A DNA stretch of 64,000 bases from JAJRRL01 sp047404195. Its GTDB lineage: Bacteria; Pseudomonadota; Gammaproteobacteria; JAJRRL01. Shown in pieces: positions 45,908 to 55,426 of the stretch. The notes under the pieces were generated by a model. It was given only the letters and a program-made list of their open reading frames with translations. It ran no database searches and was not told the origin of the DNA. The position numbers and the translations under genes are program-made. The stretch lies in contig JBDOIU010000003.1 in assembly GCA_047404195.1 (NCBI GenBank), positions 1 to 64,000 on the forward strand, written 5' to 3'. Every line of letters starts with the position of its first letter. The first letter of the stretch is position 1.

Positions 45908-47146
45908 TCATGATGTAAATTTATTCGAACGCTTGCCCGTGTCATCAAGTGCGCTCTGGATGTGTGTGATCTGTGTCAGTAACAGTATAGTGCCACTGTC
46001 AAAGTCAAATACAATCGCGATAAAAGGGTGATTCACTGTGAATGGGATGTAGTGTTTCGGTGCAGACAAGCTATTGTTTGGCATGTTGCTTTTGCTTGTA
46101 TGGCGTTGGTTGTTTTCGCTGATGATGAGGTTGGTCGTTTGCAGCATGTTACTGATATGCACTCTCTTTGCAGTCAGTCCAGGATATAAGTGATTTTGTT
46201 GAAAAGGGATTTCTAGCCCCAAAGATTGTAAGGTGGGTATCACATCCAATGTTTGCATTGTGGTTTGAAACTTGGGCAGTTTTAAGTTGATATCTTTGTA
46301 CTTGCTTGAATAAAGGTAATGACGAAACTTCTCTAATGAGAGCTTGGATGCAACATCAGCTAATTGTTGTCCTGCTTTTGGTAGCAGTATCGCCATTGCT
46401 CGGTGTCCACTACGATAGGGCAGCACAATCATTTCACTTTGTTGATCTCTGTAATAAGGAAAAAAATGTTTTTGATGCATCATCTTGACCATGCTGTGTT
46501 GTTTCCCACTGTCAAACTGGCTCAGTGCAGTTTTTTGTGGGTCAAATGGATACTGCCATGGTGTGCGTGCCGCAATCAGACTGGTTACAAGCATCTGGGT
46601 ATCACGTTGGCATAAGTGCATGTGTGTGGGTGGCCATGTGTGTGCACCAGCACGATCATTTGACCAGTTGCTGATGATGTTTTCTGCTAAATCACCATGG
46701 TGGCTGAACTTAAGTGATCGTATGTGAACCATGTTCCGATACTTTAGGCTTATCTGCATTTGTTTATATGCATATGGATGATCAATCCAGACTGCGTTGG
46801 CTGCTCGTTGTCTACCCAAGTATCGGTTGAGCTCGTGAAGGCGTTGTGCAATATGATCACCGGGTCCAACACCAATTGTTTCAAGGAGGTTTTTCTTGTT
46901 GTCACCTCTTGCATAGTGGCTGACAGCACTGAGCAGTGAAAATAAATGGTATGGAGAAATGGCAACATTCAGCGTGTTTTTCTGCATATGCTGGTAAAAT
47001 TTAAATCCAAATTGATTGATGGAAGACGAGAGCATTGTTGGTGAATTATTGAGACGTGCAAATCCTGAACATGATAGGCACAAGGCACCAACGCCAGACA
47101 CTGCGATGAGAAGCTTGCTCAGTATACTTTTGAAGTGTAGCGACAT
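45908..47146 (-). CDS. Serpin-family protein, probably exported
   Basis: This 412-aa protein has a strong AAGGAG before the ATG. An N-terminal export signal (LLIAVSGVGALCLSCSGFA) may be a lipoprotein signal through the Cys near residue 26. The serpin fold follows: NVAISPYHLFSLLSAVSHYA (helix A/B), ANAVWIDHPYAYKQ, MVKMMHQKHFFPYYRD, MIVLPYRSGHRAMAILLPK, and the C-terminal signature HPFIAIVFDFDSGTILLLTQI. The segment before that signature, where the reactive-centre loop and its Ala-rich hinge should be, reads SENNQRHTSKSNMPNNSLSA. It has no small-residue hinge, so classical inhibition is doubtful. Serpins are rare in bacteria. A host-protease interaction is plausible but inferred. It ends 18 bases before the nucleotidase start. 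Confidence 0.85.
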   Translation of the reverse strand: MSLHFKSILSKLLIAVSGVGALCLSCSGFARLNNSPTMLSSSINQFGFKFYQHMQKNTLNVAISPYHLFSLLSAVSHYARGDNKKNLLETIGVGPGDHIAQRLHELNRYLGRQRAANAVWIDHPYAYKQMQISLKYRNMVHIRSLKFSHHGDLAENIISNWSNDRAGAHTWPPTHMHLCQRDTQMLVTSLIAARTPWQYPFDPQKTALSQFDSGKQHSMVKMMHQKHFFPYYRDQQSEMIVLPYRSGHRAMAILLPKAGQQLADVASKLSLEKFRHYLYSSKYKDINLKLPKFQTTMQTLDVIPTLQSLGLEIPFQQNHLYPGLTAKRVHISNMLQTTNLIISENNQRHTSKSNMPNNSLSAPKHYIPFTVNHPFIAIVFDFDSGTILLLTQITHIQSALDDTGKRSNKFTS

Positions 47147-47232
47147 GGCTGGCTCCTTGTCATGTGAAGAAAAAGAATATTATTTTATCAATTTTAGTGT
47201 ACAGCAGCAACGCGCCTGACATAAAAGCGCAA

Positions 47233-50200
47233 TTATTGTACTGTTTCGGTGCGGGCTGGTTCAGAACTAAGCATTTGACCTGACTGATACCGCCAGAAAA
47301 ATGTTTCTGGGCCACTGGTATATACCACGGCGACCATGATTTCATGGTGTGGTGGAGCACATGTGCTTAAACCAGCAGCATATTGTGTTAGCTGCGATTG
47401 ATGCCGCTGCAGTGCTTTGTCTGTCGATTCAGGAATATGGTCGCTTGTTTTGAAGTCAATGATCCAAAGGCGGTTTGATTGATCAATAAAACAGTAATCA
47501 ATGACTATCATACTATTATCCTGCCCGATTAGAGCGTATTCGGATTTTTGCCAGGTGTGAGTCGAGTTAAGCCAGTTGTTAAGTCTTTTGTCGCTGCATA
47601 GGCGGTCGAACTGCTGATTAACTTGCTGCGCTGCTTGCTCATCGTAACCCATGATTTGACAGTATTCGCGACACCACGCATTGCAGTTGTCACCGTCAGC
47701 AGCACCCATCGTGAATCGTTCCAACCAGGCGTGCATCAGCATGCCGATTTGTTGGTTTTTATGGTCGGGTTGTTTGCTTTGGTTTGTATTGGACGTGGCT
47801 TGCGTTGTGTGACAGGTAATAGATTGCAATGCATTGAGGCTTAGCCGTGACGTTGTCAGTATTGACTCTTCCGGTATGATATCAGAATTTGTATGCGTGA
47901 CGGTATTGAGTGCAGCCAACGATGTTGCTTGCTGACAGATGAAATCAAGAAAGGTGCCTTTTTTCGTGTTGATTGATGGCTCTATTTCCTCTGCAGTCGA
48001 GGACTGATAATGGCTGAACGTCAGCGATTTTTTTGCGCGTGTGACGGCAACATAAAAAAGGCGCATTGTTTCTTGGTGCTGCTTTTGACGCTCACGTGCT
48101 GTGATTGTGCTTGTGATATTGTCATTCACATTTGACAGCCGCAAACCCAGCGCTGCATGTGGCGTATTATCATGTGTAAAGCAATCCCACATGAATGCAG
48201 CGTGCTGTTGATTGCTTGCAATTTGTTGGCAGCCGGGTATGAATACATGGTCAAACTCAAGTCCTTTAGACTTGTGTATCGTCATGATTTGCACGGATTG
48301 TGCTTTGTGTGTTGTTTCTGCATACAGTGATTGGCAATGCTGTAATAATTGATCCACCTCCATGTCATTTTGGTATGCTGCCAAATGATCAAATAGCATA
48401 TCCATTTCTTTCATCGACTCTGTTGAGCTTAAAGTATGTGCTCCGCCCAGCGCTCGCCACGCAAAGCGCGCCCAAGTTGCAAGTGGTTGACGCCCTGCGA
48501 GGCGACAGATGCTGTCGATGACTGGAATCAGGTGATTGAGTCTGTGCTGCGTTTCTTGGCTGATGCCATTGTCCTTGACATTTGATTTGATGCTTTGCCA
48601 AACGGCGCCGCGGTTCTTTTCAAGTAAAATAAAAATATCTTTGAGCGGCAAGCCAAACCAGGGTGTTCTCAGTAGTGCTGTCCATGCAACTGAGTCTTCT
48701 AGGTGTGAGAAGCAGCGAATGAGTGTTAAGGTGTCTTGTATGTGTTCTTTCTGAATCAATGGAAATATATCGATACCTTGTATGGCAATGCCATGGGCAT
48801 GCAGTGTTGGAATGATGCTTTTCAGTTGGCTGCGCGAGCGTACTAAAATAGCAATACTGTCTCCAGCTGCGCAGTCACGTTGGCAGTCACTAATCTGCTG
48901 CGCAAGACACACACTTTCTTGTATTCGATCAGGCGCAGCAATGATGGATAGTGCCTGATGCTCACCTGTAAAGAATTGTGTAGACACGGACGGCGAGTAT
49001 GTGACTGCGCCGAGGCTTGGGTTGTTATGTGTTGGGAAGATTTGGGTAAAAACCTCGTTGACCCACTCTACAATTCGTTGACATGAGCGAAAGTTTCTTT
49101 TCAGGGTGATAGGGTGCATGGGAATATTATTAAACCCATTATCCAGAGCATGAATAAAGTGTCCCACGTTCGCATTTCTAAAGCGATATATGGATTGCAT
49201 TGGGTCGCCCACAAAAAAGAGTGTTCTGGCATCGCCACGCTCCCAGCCACGTGTGAGGGCGCTGATCAGTTGATTTTGCACATCTGACGTGTCTTGGTAC
49301 TCGTCTATCAGTATGTGTTGAATACTATAGTCCAGCAGTAGCGCAAGTTCTGAAGGGCGATGACAGTCACCGAGCGCGCGCAGTGCGCCTAATGTCAGTT
49401 CATTGAAATCACAGCGGTTGTTTGTTTGAAATGCCAGGTTGAGCTCGGCAGCAGCATAAATCAAAACTGTACTGAGAGCCTGCAAGCATGCCCAATGTGA
49501 TGGGTCATAGGTCTGTGTGGGTAAGATTTGTATGGCTTGTAGCTGTTCTAAAAGCTCAGCCGATTCCTGCCAGGACGCAATAATGCCAAATAAGCTTTGT
49601 TTGAGCGCATCTTGGCTCGCTTGTTCGCTGCTGTTGAGTGATGTTTTGGGTAAAAAACCCTGCCGTTTGTTGACAGTTTTACGCCACTGACCTGATTTGG
49701 TGAGTAAAAGTTCGCAGGCTTGTAGCCAAAAATCGGCCTGCTTTTTCAGTGGTTGGGAAGTGTCTATATGGTGTTGTTTATCATCATATGCGGGTGTGTC
49801 TGTCATGTTAGAAGCGGTATACGATAAAATGGCAAAAATATCTTGGCACGTCGCTTCTTCGCAGTTCTTGCCGATGGCATCAATGATTTGCTGTCGATAT
49901 GCGTCTATGGCCTGCTCGCATTGCGCAATATAAGCCTCTTCATTGGTGTGTGCAGATGCCACTAGGCCAAGCCATTGTTCTCTTTTAGCGAGCAGCTCAC
50001 ACAGTAAGTCCACGACACGCTCGTATTTGTTGCCAAAGGCAACCAGAAGCTCGTTGGACATTGCATGTAGCTGCGCATTCTCTTGTTGTTGTAGCGTATT
50101 TTGTACTGCTTGCTCGTAAAGCATTCGGGGGGTATTGCTGATTTTAGTGCCAATACCGAGCTGGCTTGACAGTGGTTGTTGTTGATTGATTTGCGCGGCC

Positions 50201-50568
50201 AGTGCGTCTAGTGTCAAGATACGCAGTCGATTGGGTGTTGAGAGTAGCTCCCATTGTTTGGCACGATCATGTTTTAATGCCTCTTGAGCAAGCTCGATAC
50301 TAACGTGCTTGTGCGGTGAGCTTGGTGCTTCACCCTGCTGCGCATCCCTGAGTGTTTGCATGATTCTATGTTGCATCTCAGCAGCAGCTTTACGCGTAAA
50401 TGTGATGGCAATGATTTCTTCTGGGTTGTTAACGCTTGGGAGCAGCTTTAAATATCGCTGAGACAGCAGTTCTGTTTTGCCCGAGCCAGCGGGTGCTTGT
50501 ACAATTAAGGATTGCGTAATATCCAGGGCATGTGCTCGCTCGTTTTGATCATCGATTGAATGACTCAT
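47233..50568 (-). CDS. addA: UvrD-like helicase-nuclease, AddA/RecB type
   Basis: This product is about 1111 aa. The ATG at 50568 overlaps the stop of the upstream gene (ATGA), so it is chosen over the longer frame. Superfamily 1A helicase motifs: Walker A QAPAGSGKTELLSQRYL, motif Ia FTRKAAAEMQ, motif II LIDEYQDTS, motif III FFVGDPMQSIYRFRNA, motif V IMTIHKSKGLEFDHVFIPG, and motif VI FYVAVTRAKKSL. A C-terminal PD-(D/E)XK nuclease domain has VIDYCFID and LWIIDFKTS. With its partner it would process double-strand breaks for recombination. It resembles the AddA form rather than classical RecB. No recC or recD is present here. Confidence 0.9.
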   Translation of the reverse strand: MSHSIDDQNERAHALDITQSLIVQAPAGSGKTELLSQRYLKLLPSVNNPEEIIAITFTRKAAAEMQHRIMQTLRDAQQGEAPSSPHKHVSIELAQEALKHDRAKQWELLSTPNRLRILTLDALAAQINQQQPLSSQLGIGTKISNTPRMLYEQAVQNTLQQQENAQLHAMSNELLVAFGNKYERVVDLLCELLAKREQWLGLVASAHTNEEAYIAQCEQAIDAYRQQIIDAIGKNCEEATCQDIFAILSYTASNMTDTPAYDDKQHHIDTSQPLKKQADFWLQACELLLTKSGQWRKTVNKRQGFLPKTSLNSSEQASQDALKQSLFGIIASWQESAELLEQLQAIQILPTQTYDPSHWACLQALSTVLIYAAAELNLAFQTNNRCDFNELTLGALRALGDCHRPSELALLLDYSIQHILIDEYQDTSDVQNQLISALTRGWERGDARTLFFVGDPMQSIYRFRNANVGHFIHALDNGFNNIPMHPITLKRNFRSCQRIVEWVNEVFTQIFPTHNNPSLGAVTYSPSVSTQFFTGEHQALSIIAAPDRIQESVCLAQQISDCQRDCAAGDSIAILVRSRSQLKSIIPTLHAHGIAIQGIDIFPLIQKEHIQDTLTLIRCFSHLEDSVAWTALLRTPWFGLPLKDIFILLEKNRGAVWQSIKSNVKDNGISQETQHRLNHLIPVIDSICRLAGRQPLATWARFAWRALGGAHTLSSTESMKEMDMLFDHLAAYQNDMEVDQLLQHCQSLYAETTHKAQSVQIMTIHKSKGLEFDHVFIPGCQQIASNQQHAAFMWDCFTHDNTPHAALGLRLSNVNDNITSTITARERQKQHQETMRLFYVAVTRAKKSLTFSHYQSSTAEEIEPSINTKKGTFLDFICQQATSLAALNTVTHTNSDIIPEESILTTSRLSLNALQSITCHTTQATSNTNQSKQPDHKNQQIGMLMHAWLERFTMGAADGDNCNAWCREYCQIMGYDEQAAQQVNQQFDRLCSDKRLNNWLNSTHTWQKSEYALIGQDNSMIVIDYCFIDQSNRLWIIDFKTSDHIPESTDKALQRHQSQLTQYAAGLSTCAPPHHEIMVAVVYTSGPETFFWRYQSGQMLSSEPARTETVQ

Positions 50569-53144
50569 GTTTGAAAACCTCGTCGACAAATAGAGGAGTG
50601 GTCGCAAAACTGACAGGTTTGCTCGCCGTATATGGGGGCAATGTCGGCTATACCCGATACAAACTGGGATAGCGTGTTCTCAACATGTGTACGCCAGCTC
50701 TCTGTGATATCAGCCCAGGTGCCTGTGCCTCGCTTTTTCTTCTGGTTGATGGGGGTAGATGATGCTTGGTCGGGGTCTGCAATGCCAAACCAGTGCTTCA
50801 TTTTGCCTTGTGGGCATGCGTAGGTTGCTGCAATCGTTTTGTCGCTGTAGGGTCCGTAGCAGCTGTACAGAGCCAGCTGGTTCATTGTGGCTTGATCGCC
50901 TTGGCAGTGGCTCATATTAATGTGTTGGCTGCTTTTATAGTCAATCACCATCATTTTGTTTGGTGCAACTTCATCAATTCTGTCGACGCAGATGTTTAAT
51001 GTGTAGCCAATGATATGAATGGTTTGCTTTTGTTCGGTTGCAATCACTTTAAAAGGGGGGCGCGCTTTTTCTTGCTGAAACCAATCATGTAAGATGTCTG
51101 TGAAATAGATAGCCTGCGTCTCAGCCAGCCTATTTTGTAAGGGAAATGCTTGCATACTGATCTGTACATGCTTGGCAATCTGCTCTTTTAGGTCATGTGT
51201 TTGCTGTAGCGCTGTGTGGGTTTGCAGCTCGCGCCAAATGCGCTCTAATGCTTTGTGCAGTATCATGCCCTGCATCTGCTCTGAAATAGTACTGCAAATG
51301 CGCTTTGGTTTTTTTGGGCGCAGACGACAGCTGATTTGTGCTTTAAAAGGGCAGGTGTTTTGTTGGTCTATGATGGCGCTACCGCCAGGAAGCGCCTGTT
51401 CACTTTTCTCAATTGCGGGTGCATGTCCAACAGTATAGTCTTCTATGTGGTTGTGCTTTGTTGTGGTGGTATGTGTAGTGATTTTTGTGGGTTCACTGAT
51501 TGTGATGTGTTGAATAAGCGGGCTGGCATCGCATGGAATGCCGTCCTGTTGTTTGGCAGAGCTGAGGCGAATCACGTCTGCAGACTGCAAAAGTATGCTC
51601 TGGTGTATTTCTGCAAATTGTCTCTCTATGATGGCCGATGAACGTGGCAGTTGGTGCTGTCTTGCAAGGCTGTTTGGAATAAAGGGGTTGGGTTGCGCGC
51701 TCAGGGGCCAGGATTTAGCGTCTAGCCCCATGATCCACATCGCATCAAATTGATTGCCGGAGGCTTCGAGTAAGCCAAGAATCTGAATGCGACAATCTCG
51801 GCTTTCTGCTTGGAAAACGCAGGTGTTGAGGTAGTGCTGTAAGGTGGTCAGCATGCTCTCATGTGTGAGTTGTCCAAGTTTGTTGTGATAGCGTTTAAAG
51901 GATTGTAGTGCTTGTTGCCAGCGTTGGTGTGCTTGATATTCGGTGCTGTTCAATGCTTGTTGGCCAGGCCAGCCAATGGCAGTCAGTTTTTCTTCGTAAA
52001 GTGTCAGCCATTGTGTGACAGTCTGATTTTTTTGAGGCCATGCTGACATGAATTGAGTCCAGCGCTCAAGCAAGGTTTGCCCAGGAAAATGTGTTGCTTT
52101 TTGTTGTAGCATTTCCAAGACTAAGTTATTTTGCCATGCTGGGTGTTCTTGCTGACGTAAAGTCATGTCAACGCTGGCTGCTAGGCGTGCATCAATATGA
52201 TGTGCACTATTGATGTACGGAGACCGCAGTGTCTCGGAGCAGCTGGTGCTATCACAGTGTCCTGAAAGGTTTTTAAGCAGCGTCAATGCTGTTCGCACGA
52301 TGGGTACCGTCGGCAGTGGCTCTCCGGCAGAGATGTTATAAGGTTTTCTTGAGGAAGGGGAAATATCAAATGCTTCTGCGAATAGCCGTTCAATCTTATC
52401 TCTTTCCTGATGTAGCTTGGGCACCACACAGGCAATTTTCGCTGTGCTGTTTAATGCTTCTGCTTGATGTTTGGCCCAATAAGCCATGCGTGATATTTCG
52501 TCTTCTGTGTTGGCGCACCGTTGGTGGGTAACAATACCATTGGTAGACTTTAAGGGCAGTGTTACGACATGTGTATGTTGCGCAAGCGCTGTAAAAAAAT
52601 CTTCCATAATGGGGTGGTGCTGCGTGAATCCATATAATTCTATTGTATGTGGCAGCTGTCTGTGCTGAGGCAAGATCATTTGGCATTGCTGCGGCAGGTG
52701 TGCCAGGCAAAATGAATTGTTGTGTTGCATTGTCTGTTCGAATAATTGTGCCCAGTTTTTGAAAAGCTGCCCATTGTGGTCCAGGTCAAATGCTGGCTCA
52801 GATAGTGAGATGCCATGCGTGATAGTGGTCTTGTAGGCATCAAATGCACTCACTGCAAGTTGCCATGATGAGCGCAGCGATGTATCGGGAGATTGCTGAA
52901 TAATGCTTTCCCAGGTGCAGGTTGCTTCAAAGTCATCTATGACGCTTTTGTTATGCGGCAGGGTATCAAGCCAAAGTTGCATCAGCCAATCTTCAATCGC
53001 CATGATATAGCCACAGGGCTGGCATGCGTGCTCAGAAGCTGACCCTGATGGCGTTAATTCGGACCTCAGTGTATTTGTCAACCGTCGGTTCGGTGTTAAT
53101 ACGACTTTGTCCTGTGCTGTTATGGTTTTTCTCTGATAAATCAT
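50565..53144 (-). CDS. addB: PD-(D/E)XK nuclease, AddB-like partner
   Basis: This 859-aa protein is annotated in gammaproteobacteria as a probable DNA-repair protein paired with an AddA-like helicase. It has a degenerate helicase-like N-terminal half (VVLTPNRRLTNTLRSEL, IQILGLLEASGNQFDAMWIMGLD). The C-terminal nuclease has the core KMMVIDYKSSQH. Four Cys that could hold an Fe-S staple lie at NTCPFKAQISC upstream and QTCQFCDHSSICRRG at the end. Start with AGGAACC upstream. It is translationally coupled to the helicase gene by ATGA overlap. Confidence 0.85.
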   Translation of the reverse strand: MIYQRKTITAQDKVVLTPNRRLTNTLRSELTPSGSASEHACQPCGYIMAIEDWLMQLWLDTLPHNKSVIDDFEATCTWESIIQQSPDTSLRSSWQLAVSAFDAYKTTITHGISLSEPAFDLDHNGQLFKNWAQLFEQTMQHNNSFCLAHLPQQCQMILPQHRQLPHTIELYGFTQHHPIMEDFFTALAQHTHVVTLPLKSTNGIVTHQRCANTEDEISRMAYWAKHQAEALNSTAKIACVVPKLHQERDKIERLFAEAFDISPSSRKPYNISAGEPLPTVPIVRTALTLLKNLSGHCDSTSCSETLRSPYINSAHHIDARLAASVDMTLRQQEHPAWQNNLVLEMLQQKATHFPGQTLLERWTQFMSAWPQKNQTVTQWLTLYEEKLTAIGWPGQQALNSTEYQAHQRWQQALQSFKRYHNKLGQLTHESMLTTLQHYLNTCVFQAESRDCRIQILGLLEASGNQFDAMWIMGLDAKSWPLSAQPNPFIPNSLARQHQLPRSSAIIERQFAEIHQSILLQSADVIRLSSAKQQDGIPCDASPLIQHITISEPTKITTHTTTTKHNHIEDYTVGHAPAIEKSEQALPGGSAIIDQQNTCPFKAQISCRLRPKKPKRICSTISEQMQGMILHKALERIWRELQTHTALQQTHDLKEQIAKHVQISMQAFPLQNRLAETQAIYFTDILHDWFQQEKARPPFKVIATEQKQTIHIIGYTLNICVDRIDEVAPNKMMVIDYKSSQHINMSHCQGDQATMNQLALYSCYGPYSDKTIAATYACPQGKMKHWFGIADPDQASSTPINQKKKRGTGTWADITESWRTHVENTLSQFVSGIADIAPIYGEQTCQFCDHSSICRRGFQT

Positions 53145-53674
53145 TGGGTTCCTATCTGCTTGATAGCAGCCAAATACATTGCCTATATTACCTTGTTCGA
53201 TCCGACTTTCCCACAGTTAATATCAATTTCCCCTCCAGCCGTTCAATTTTTGTCTTCAAACCGTTTCGCATACGTACAAATTAATGTAAGTTGTTGATAT
53301 TAAACGATAAAAAAAATATGCTGACTTTGCGTTCAATTTGTTAAAAGGCCCAAATTGAAGGGATTTTTGTGGGTTTAATGTCAGGCTATGCACAGAGATA
53401 TCCACAGTTTTAGTGGATAAGTTTTTTGTTCTTTTTTTTGGTGTTGTATTGTCCTATTTTTATTGTCTCGTTTTTTGAGTCTATCTTTCAGGGTTTAGAA
53501 ATATATTTTCTATGCATTACAAAATAATTTTGATCGTGTATTCATTGTGCAGGTTACTGCTTAAGTTCTAGGGCGCAACCTGGCGCACACCAAATATATG
53601 CCTTGGCAATGCAGTTTGCTCGCAAGATGAATGATATCTGGGCGTTGCTGTTTTTGTCTTTATAGGGGCGAGGG
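53145..53674. other. 530-bp AT-rich intergenic region with DnaA-box-like sites
   Basis: It lies between the addB start and the thioesterase stop. Its centre is T- and A-rich. Three sequences one base from the DnaA box TTATNCACA lie close together: CTATGCACA at 53386-53394, ATATCCACA at 53398-53406, and TTATCCACT on the minus strand at 53420-53412. The last two form a 7-bp inverted repeat with a T-rich stretch after it. No coding sequence or RNA gene seen. Confidence 0.45.
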
Positions 53675-54145
53675 TTACGCAGCCACCAGCTCAGGTTGTA
53701 TGAGGCGAAGCGATGCATTCATCAATCTGTAAAAGCGATCTGGAGCGCGTGCAACAGATTGGCTGACTTGATTGAAGAACAGGTGTTTGCTAGTTGCGCT
53801 TGCAACAAGGCATTGATCGCTGGAGCGAAACAAGCAGTATTTAAGTTCAAACCCACGGCTATTTTTCTTGAAGCCAGGAGAGTAGATTTGTACAAGAAGC
53901 TGATCACCGTGATAACATTGCTGGCGCATATCCATGTTAATTGTGCTGACCAATGTACCTATGTCGCCTTCAATCTGTGTTTCAGTCATCTCATTGTCTG
54001 CTAAGAGCTGCATGCGCGTCTCTTGAAGGAGTAGTACCAAAGCATCAAGACCCATGTGATTGCCATAGTTAAGGTGTGCAACCGTTACACTGAGTTCAGT
54101 TGAAAAGATGAGGTTTTCATTGATGACGTTTGACTTTTGACTCAT
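53675..54145 (-). CDS. Thioesterase, 4HBT/hotdog fold
   Basis: This product is about 156 aa from the ATG at 54145 (AAGGACGG upstream). It has a hotdog-fold pattern (VTVAHLNYGNHMGLDALVLLLQETRMQLL) with the N-Y-G-N-H-M-x-x-D segment typical of FadM/YbgC-like acyl-CoA thioesterases, where the Asp or an equivalent acts in hydrolysis. Then follow QQCYHGDQLLVQIYSPGFKK and CLVASATSKHLFF. The substrate is an acyl-CoA or acyl-ACP of unknown type. It overlaps the preceding autoinducer-domain gene by 29 bases, so coexpression is likely; its product may relate to a fatty-acyl signal. Confidence 0.85.
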   Translation of the reverse strand: MSQKSNVINENLIFSTELSVTVAHLNYGNHMGLDALVLLLQETRMQLLADNEMTETQIEGDIGTLVSTINMDMRQQCYHGDQLLVQIYSPGFKKNSRGFELKYCLFRSSDQCLVASATSKHLFFNQVSQSVARAPDRFYRLMNASLRLIQPELVAA

Positions 54146-54686
54146 GGTGACCGTCCTTGGTGTTGGTTGCTTGTAGGATTGCCTCTCCTGAGGCATCACG
54201 AAAAACAGCAGCTATATCCCTAACGCTGTCTATATTACTTGTAATGCGTTGCACAAATTGCTTATCTGTACCGCCAGGTGCAAATGCCATGTATTCTTTT
54301 TTGTAACCATCTTGGAGTGCAAAAGTAATTCCATTTCGACCAACAGACATCTCATCGCGGTACAAAATGATGTCTTTTTCACATGACGTATTGGCTCTGA
54401 CTGTTTCCCAGGGGAGAATAAACGATTGTCGCTGCGTTTGTACGAAATATCGATGCACTGTCTTCCATAAGTGGCAGTCATCAATCAGATGTTTTGTGAT
54501 GTATTCTTTCTGCCAGTCAGGGTTAGAAGTGAATCCGAAGCGCAAGCCCAGGGTGGGGTATTCACAGACATACGAAAGGTATTCGCATCCAAATTGAACA
54601 GCGCTATGTCGAAGAGCACCATAAAAGCTAAGCTGATCGCTCTCAGCATAATCCATGCTAACCAGGCTCTGTTGTTCGGATGACAT
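54117..54686 (-). CDS. Stand-alone autoinducer-binding-like (LuxR N-terminal) domain
   Basis: This 189-aa protein resembles the ligand-binding domain of LuxR-type quorum sensors but has no DNA-binding domain. Features: GCEYLSYVCEYPTLGLRFGF, the SNPDWQKEYITKHLIDDCHLW segment equivalent to the Y-P-x-x-W-x-x-x-Y-x-x-x-x-x-x-x-D-P motif, ILPWETV, and a later GITFALQDGYKKEYMAFAPGG like the G-(V/I)-x-x-P/x-x-x-x-G-x-x-x-x-(F/L)-(S/A) strand. GAGGGG precedes the ATG. A separate LuxR-type HTH gene lies at 55626. The pair could be a split receptor. Assignment by pattern only. Confidence 0.7.
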   Translation of the reverse strand: MSSEQQSLVSMDYAESDQLSFYGALRHSAVQFGCEYLSYVCEYPTLGLRFGFTSNPDWQKEYITKHLIDDCHLWKTVHRYFVQTQRQSFILPWETVRANTSCEKDIILYRDEMSVGRNGITFALQDGYKKEYMAFAPGGTDKQFVQRITSNIDSVRDIAAVFRDASGEAILQATNTKDGHHESKVKRHQ

Positions 54687-54711
54687 TTCCGTGTCCCCTC
54701 ATAAGTAGGTG

Positions 54712-55368
54712 TTAGAAATTAATACTTTCACGTGAGCGGTGCCAGACTATCTGTGCAGCCGCTTCGATCCGCACATTTGTGATGATTGGCTCCTCAACAT
54801 TGGTATCCATGTTTAAGGCTGATAGCGTAAAGAAGTCATTTTTGTTGACCACGCTGATGCGACGCACAACAATGCGATCGCCCAAGTCAATGATGCAGTT
54901 CTGCCCGACCAATGATCTGATCTGGGACTTCTCGCGAATAACACCGCCGACATAGTCTCCATAATTATAAAAAGGCAACATGGCGTTATCGGTAATAACA
55001 GCAACCAGCGGGGAGTGGTTATTTCTCTTGAAGGCATTAATGTCTCTAAAGACCGCTTCTTCCTGTCCCCAGTGGATTTGGTCTGGCTGTTCATTGTCGC
55101 TCAGCTGGTTAATCATGGTCGGGCCAGGCCCTTTTCCGGATAGTAACCAATCTGACGTACAATACACGCCCGAGTTGTTGAGTGCCTTGATTAATCGCTT
55201 GGCACCATTTGACGTGATGCCTTTTCGATTGGTAGGCGGTTCTTCCCAGGCACGTATAGTCGCTGTTGGTATGCAGAATTGTTCCGCAAAAGACTTGCGA
55301 GTATAACCCGCAAGCATACGTGCGCTTTTTATTCGATCTCCGCGAATAGCAGGGTCACTACGTTTCAT
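54712..55368 (-). CDS. XRE-HTH / S24-like repressor without catalytic Ser
   Basis: This protein is about 218 aa (start could be the ATG at 55368 or an upstream ATG at 55389). An N-terminal HTH (GDRIKSARMLAGYTRKSFAE, PTATIRAWEEPP) is followed by a LexA/CI-type S24 domain. Where active peptidases have G-D-S-M, this one has TDNAMLPFYNYGDYV: the nucleophile Ser is Ala (about residue 129). The catalytic Lys position near VVRRI is Arg. It therefore should not self-cleave on RecA, and is likely a repressor regulated in another way. It is divergent from the LuxR-HTH gene with operator-like repeats between them. Confidence 0.82.
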   Translation of the reverse strand: MKRSDPAIRGDRIKSARMLAGYTRKSFAEQFCIPTATIRAWEEPPTNRKGITSNGAKRLIKALNNSGVYCTSDWLLSGKGPGPTMINQLSDNEQPDQIHWGQEEAVFRDINAFKRNNHSPLVAVITDNAMLPFYNYGDYVGGVIREKSQIRSLVGQNCIIDLGDRIVVRRISVVNKNDFFTLSALNMDTNVEEPIITNVRIEAAAQIVWHRSRESINF

Positions 55369-55426
55369 ATCTGTTTGCACAGGCGTCATCCTTAGGCTGA
55401 GCAAAAACTGAAAAAATACTAATCGA

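Noticed and set aside
53399..53430. TATCCAC/GTGGATA hairpin plus T-run as an intrinsic terminator
   Set aside because: The T-run is on the plus strand, but no plus-strand gene ends there; the stem is short. A DnaA-box-like reading fits better.
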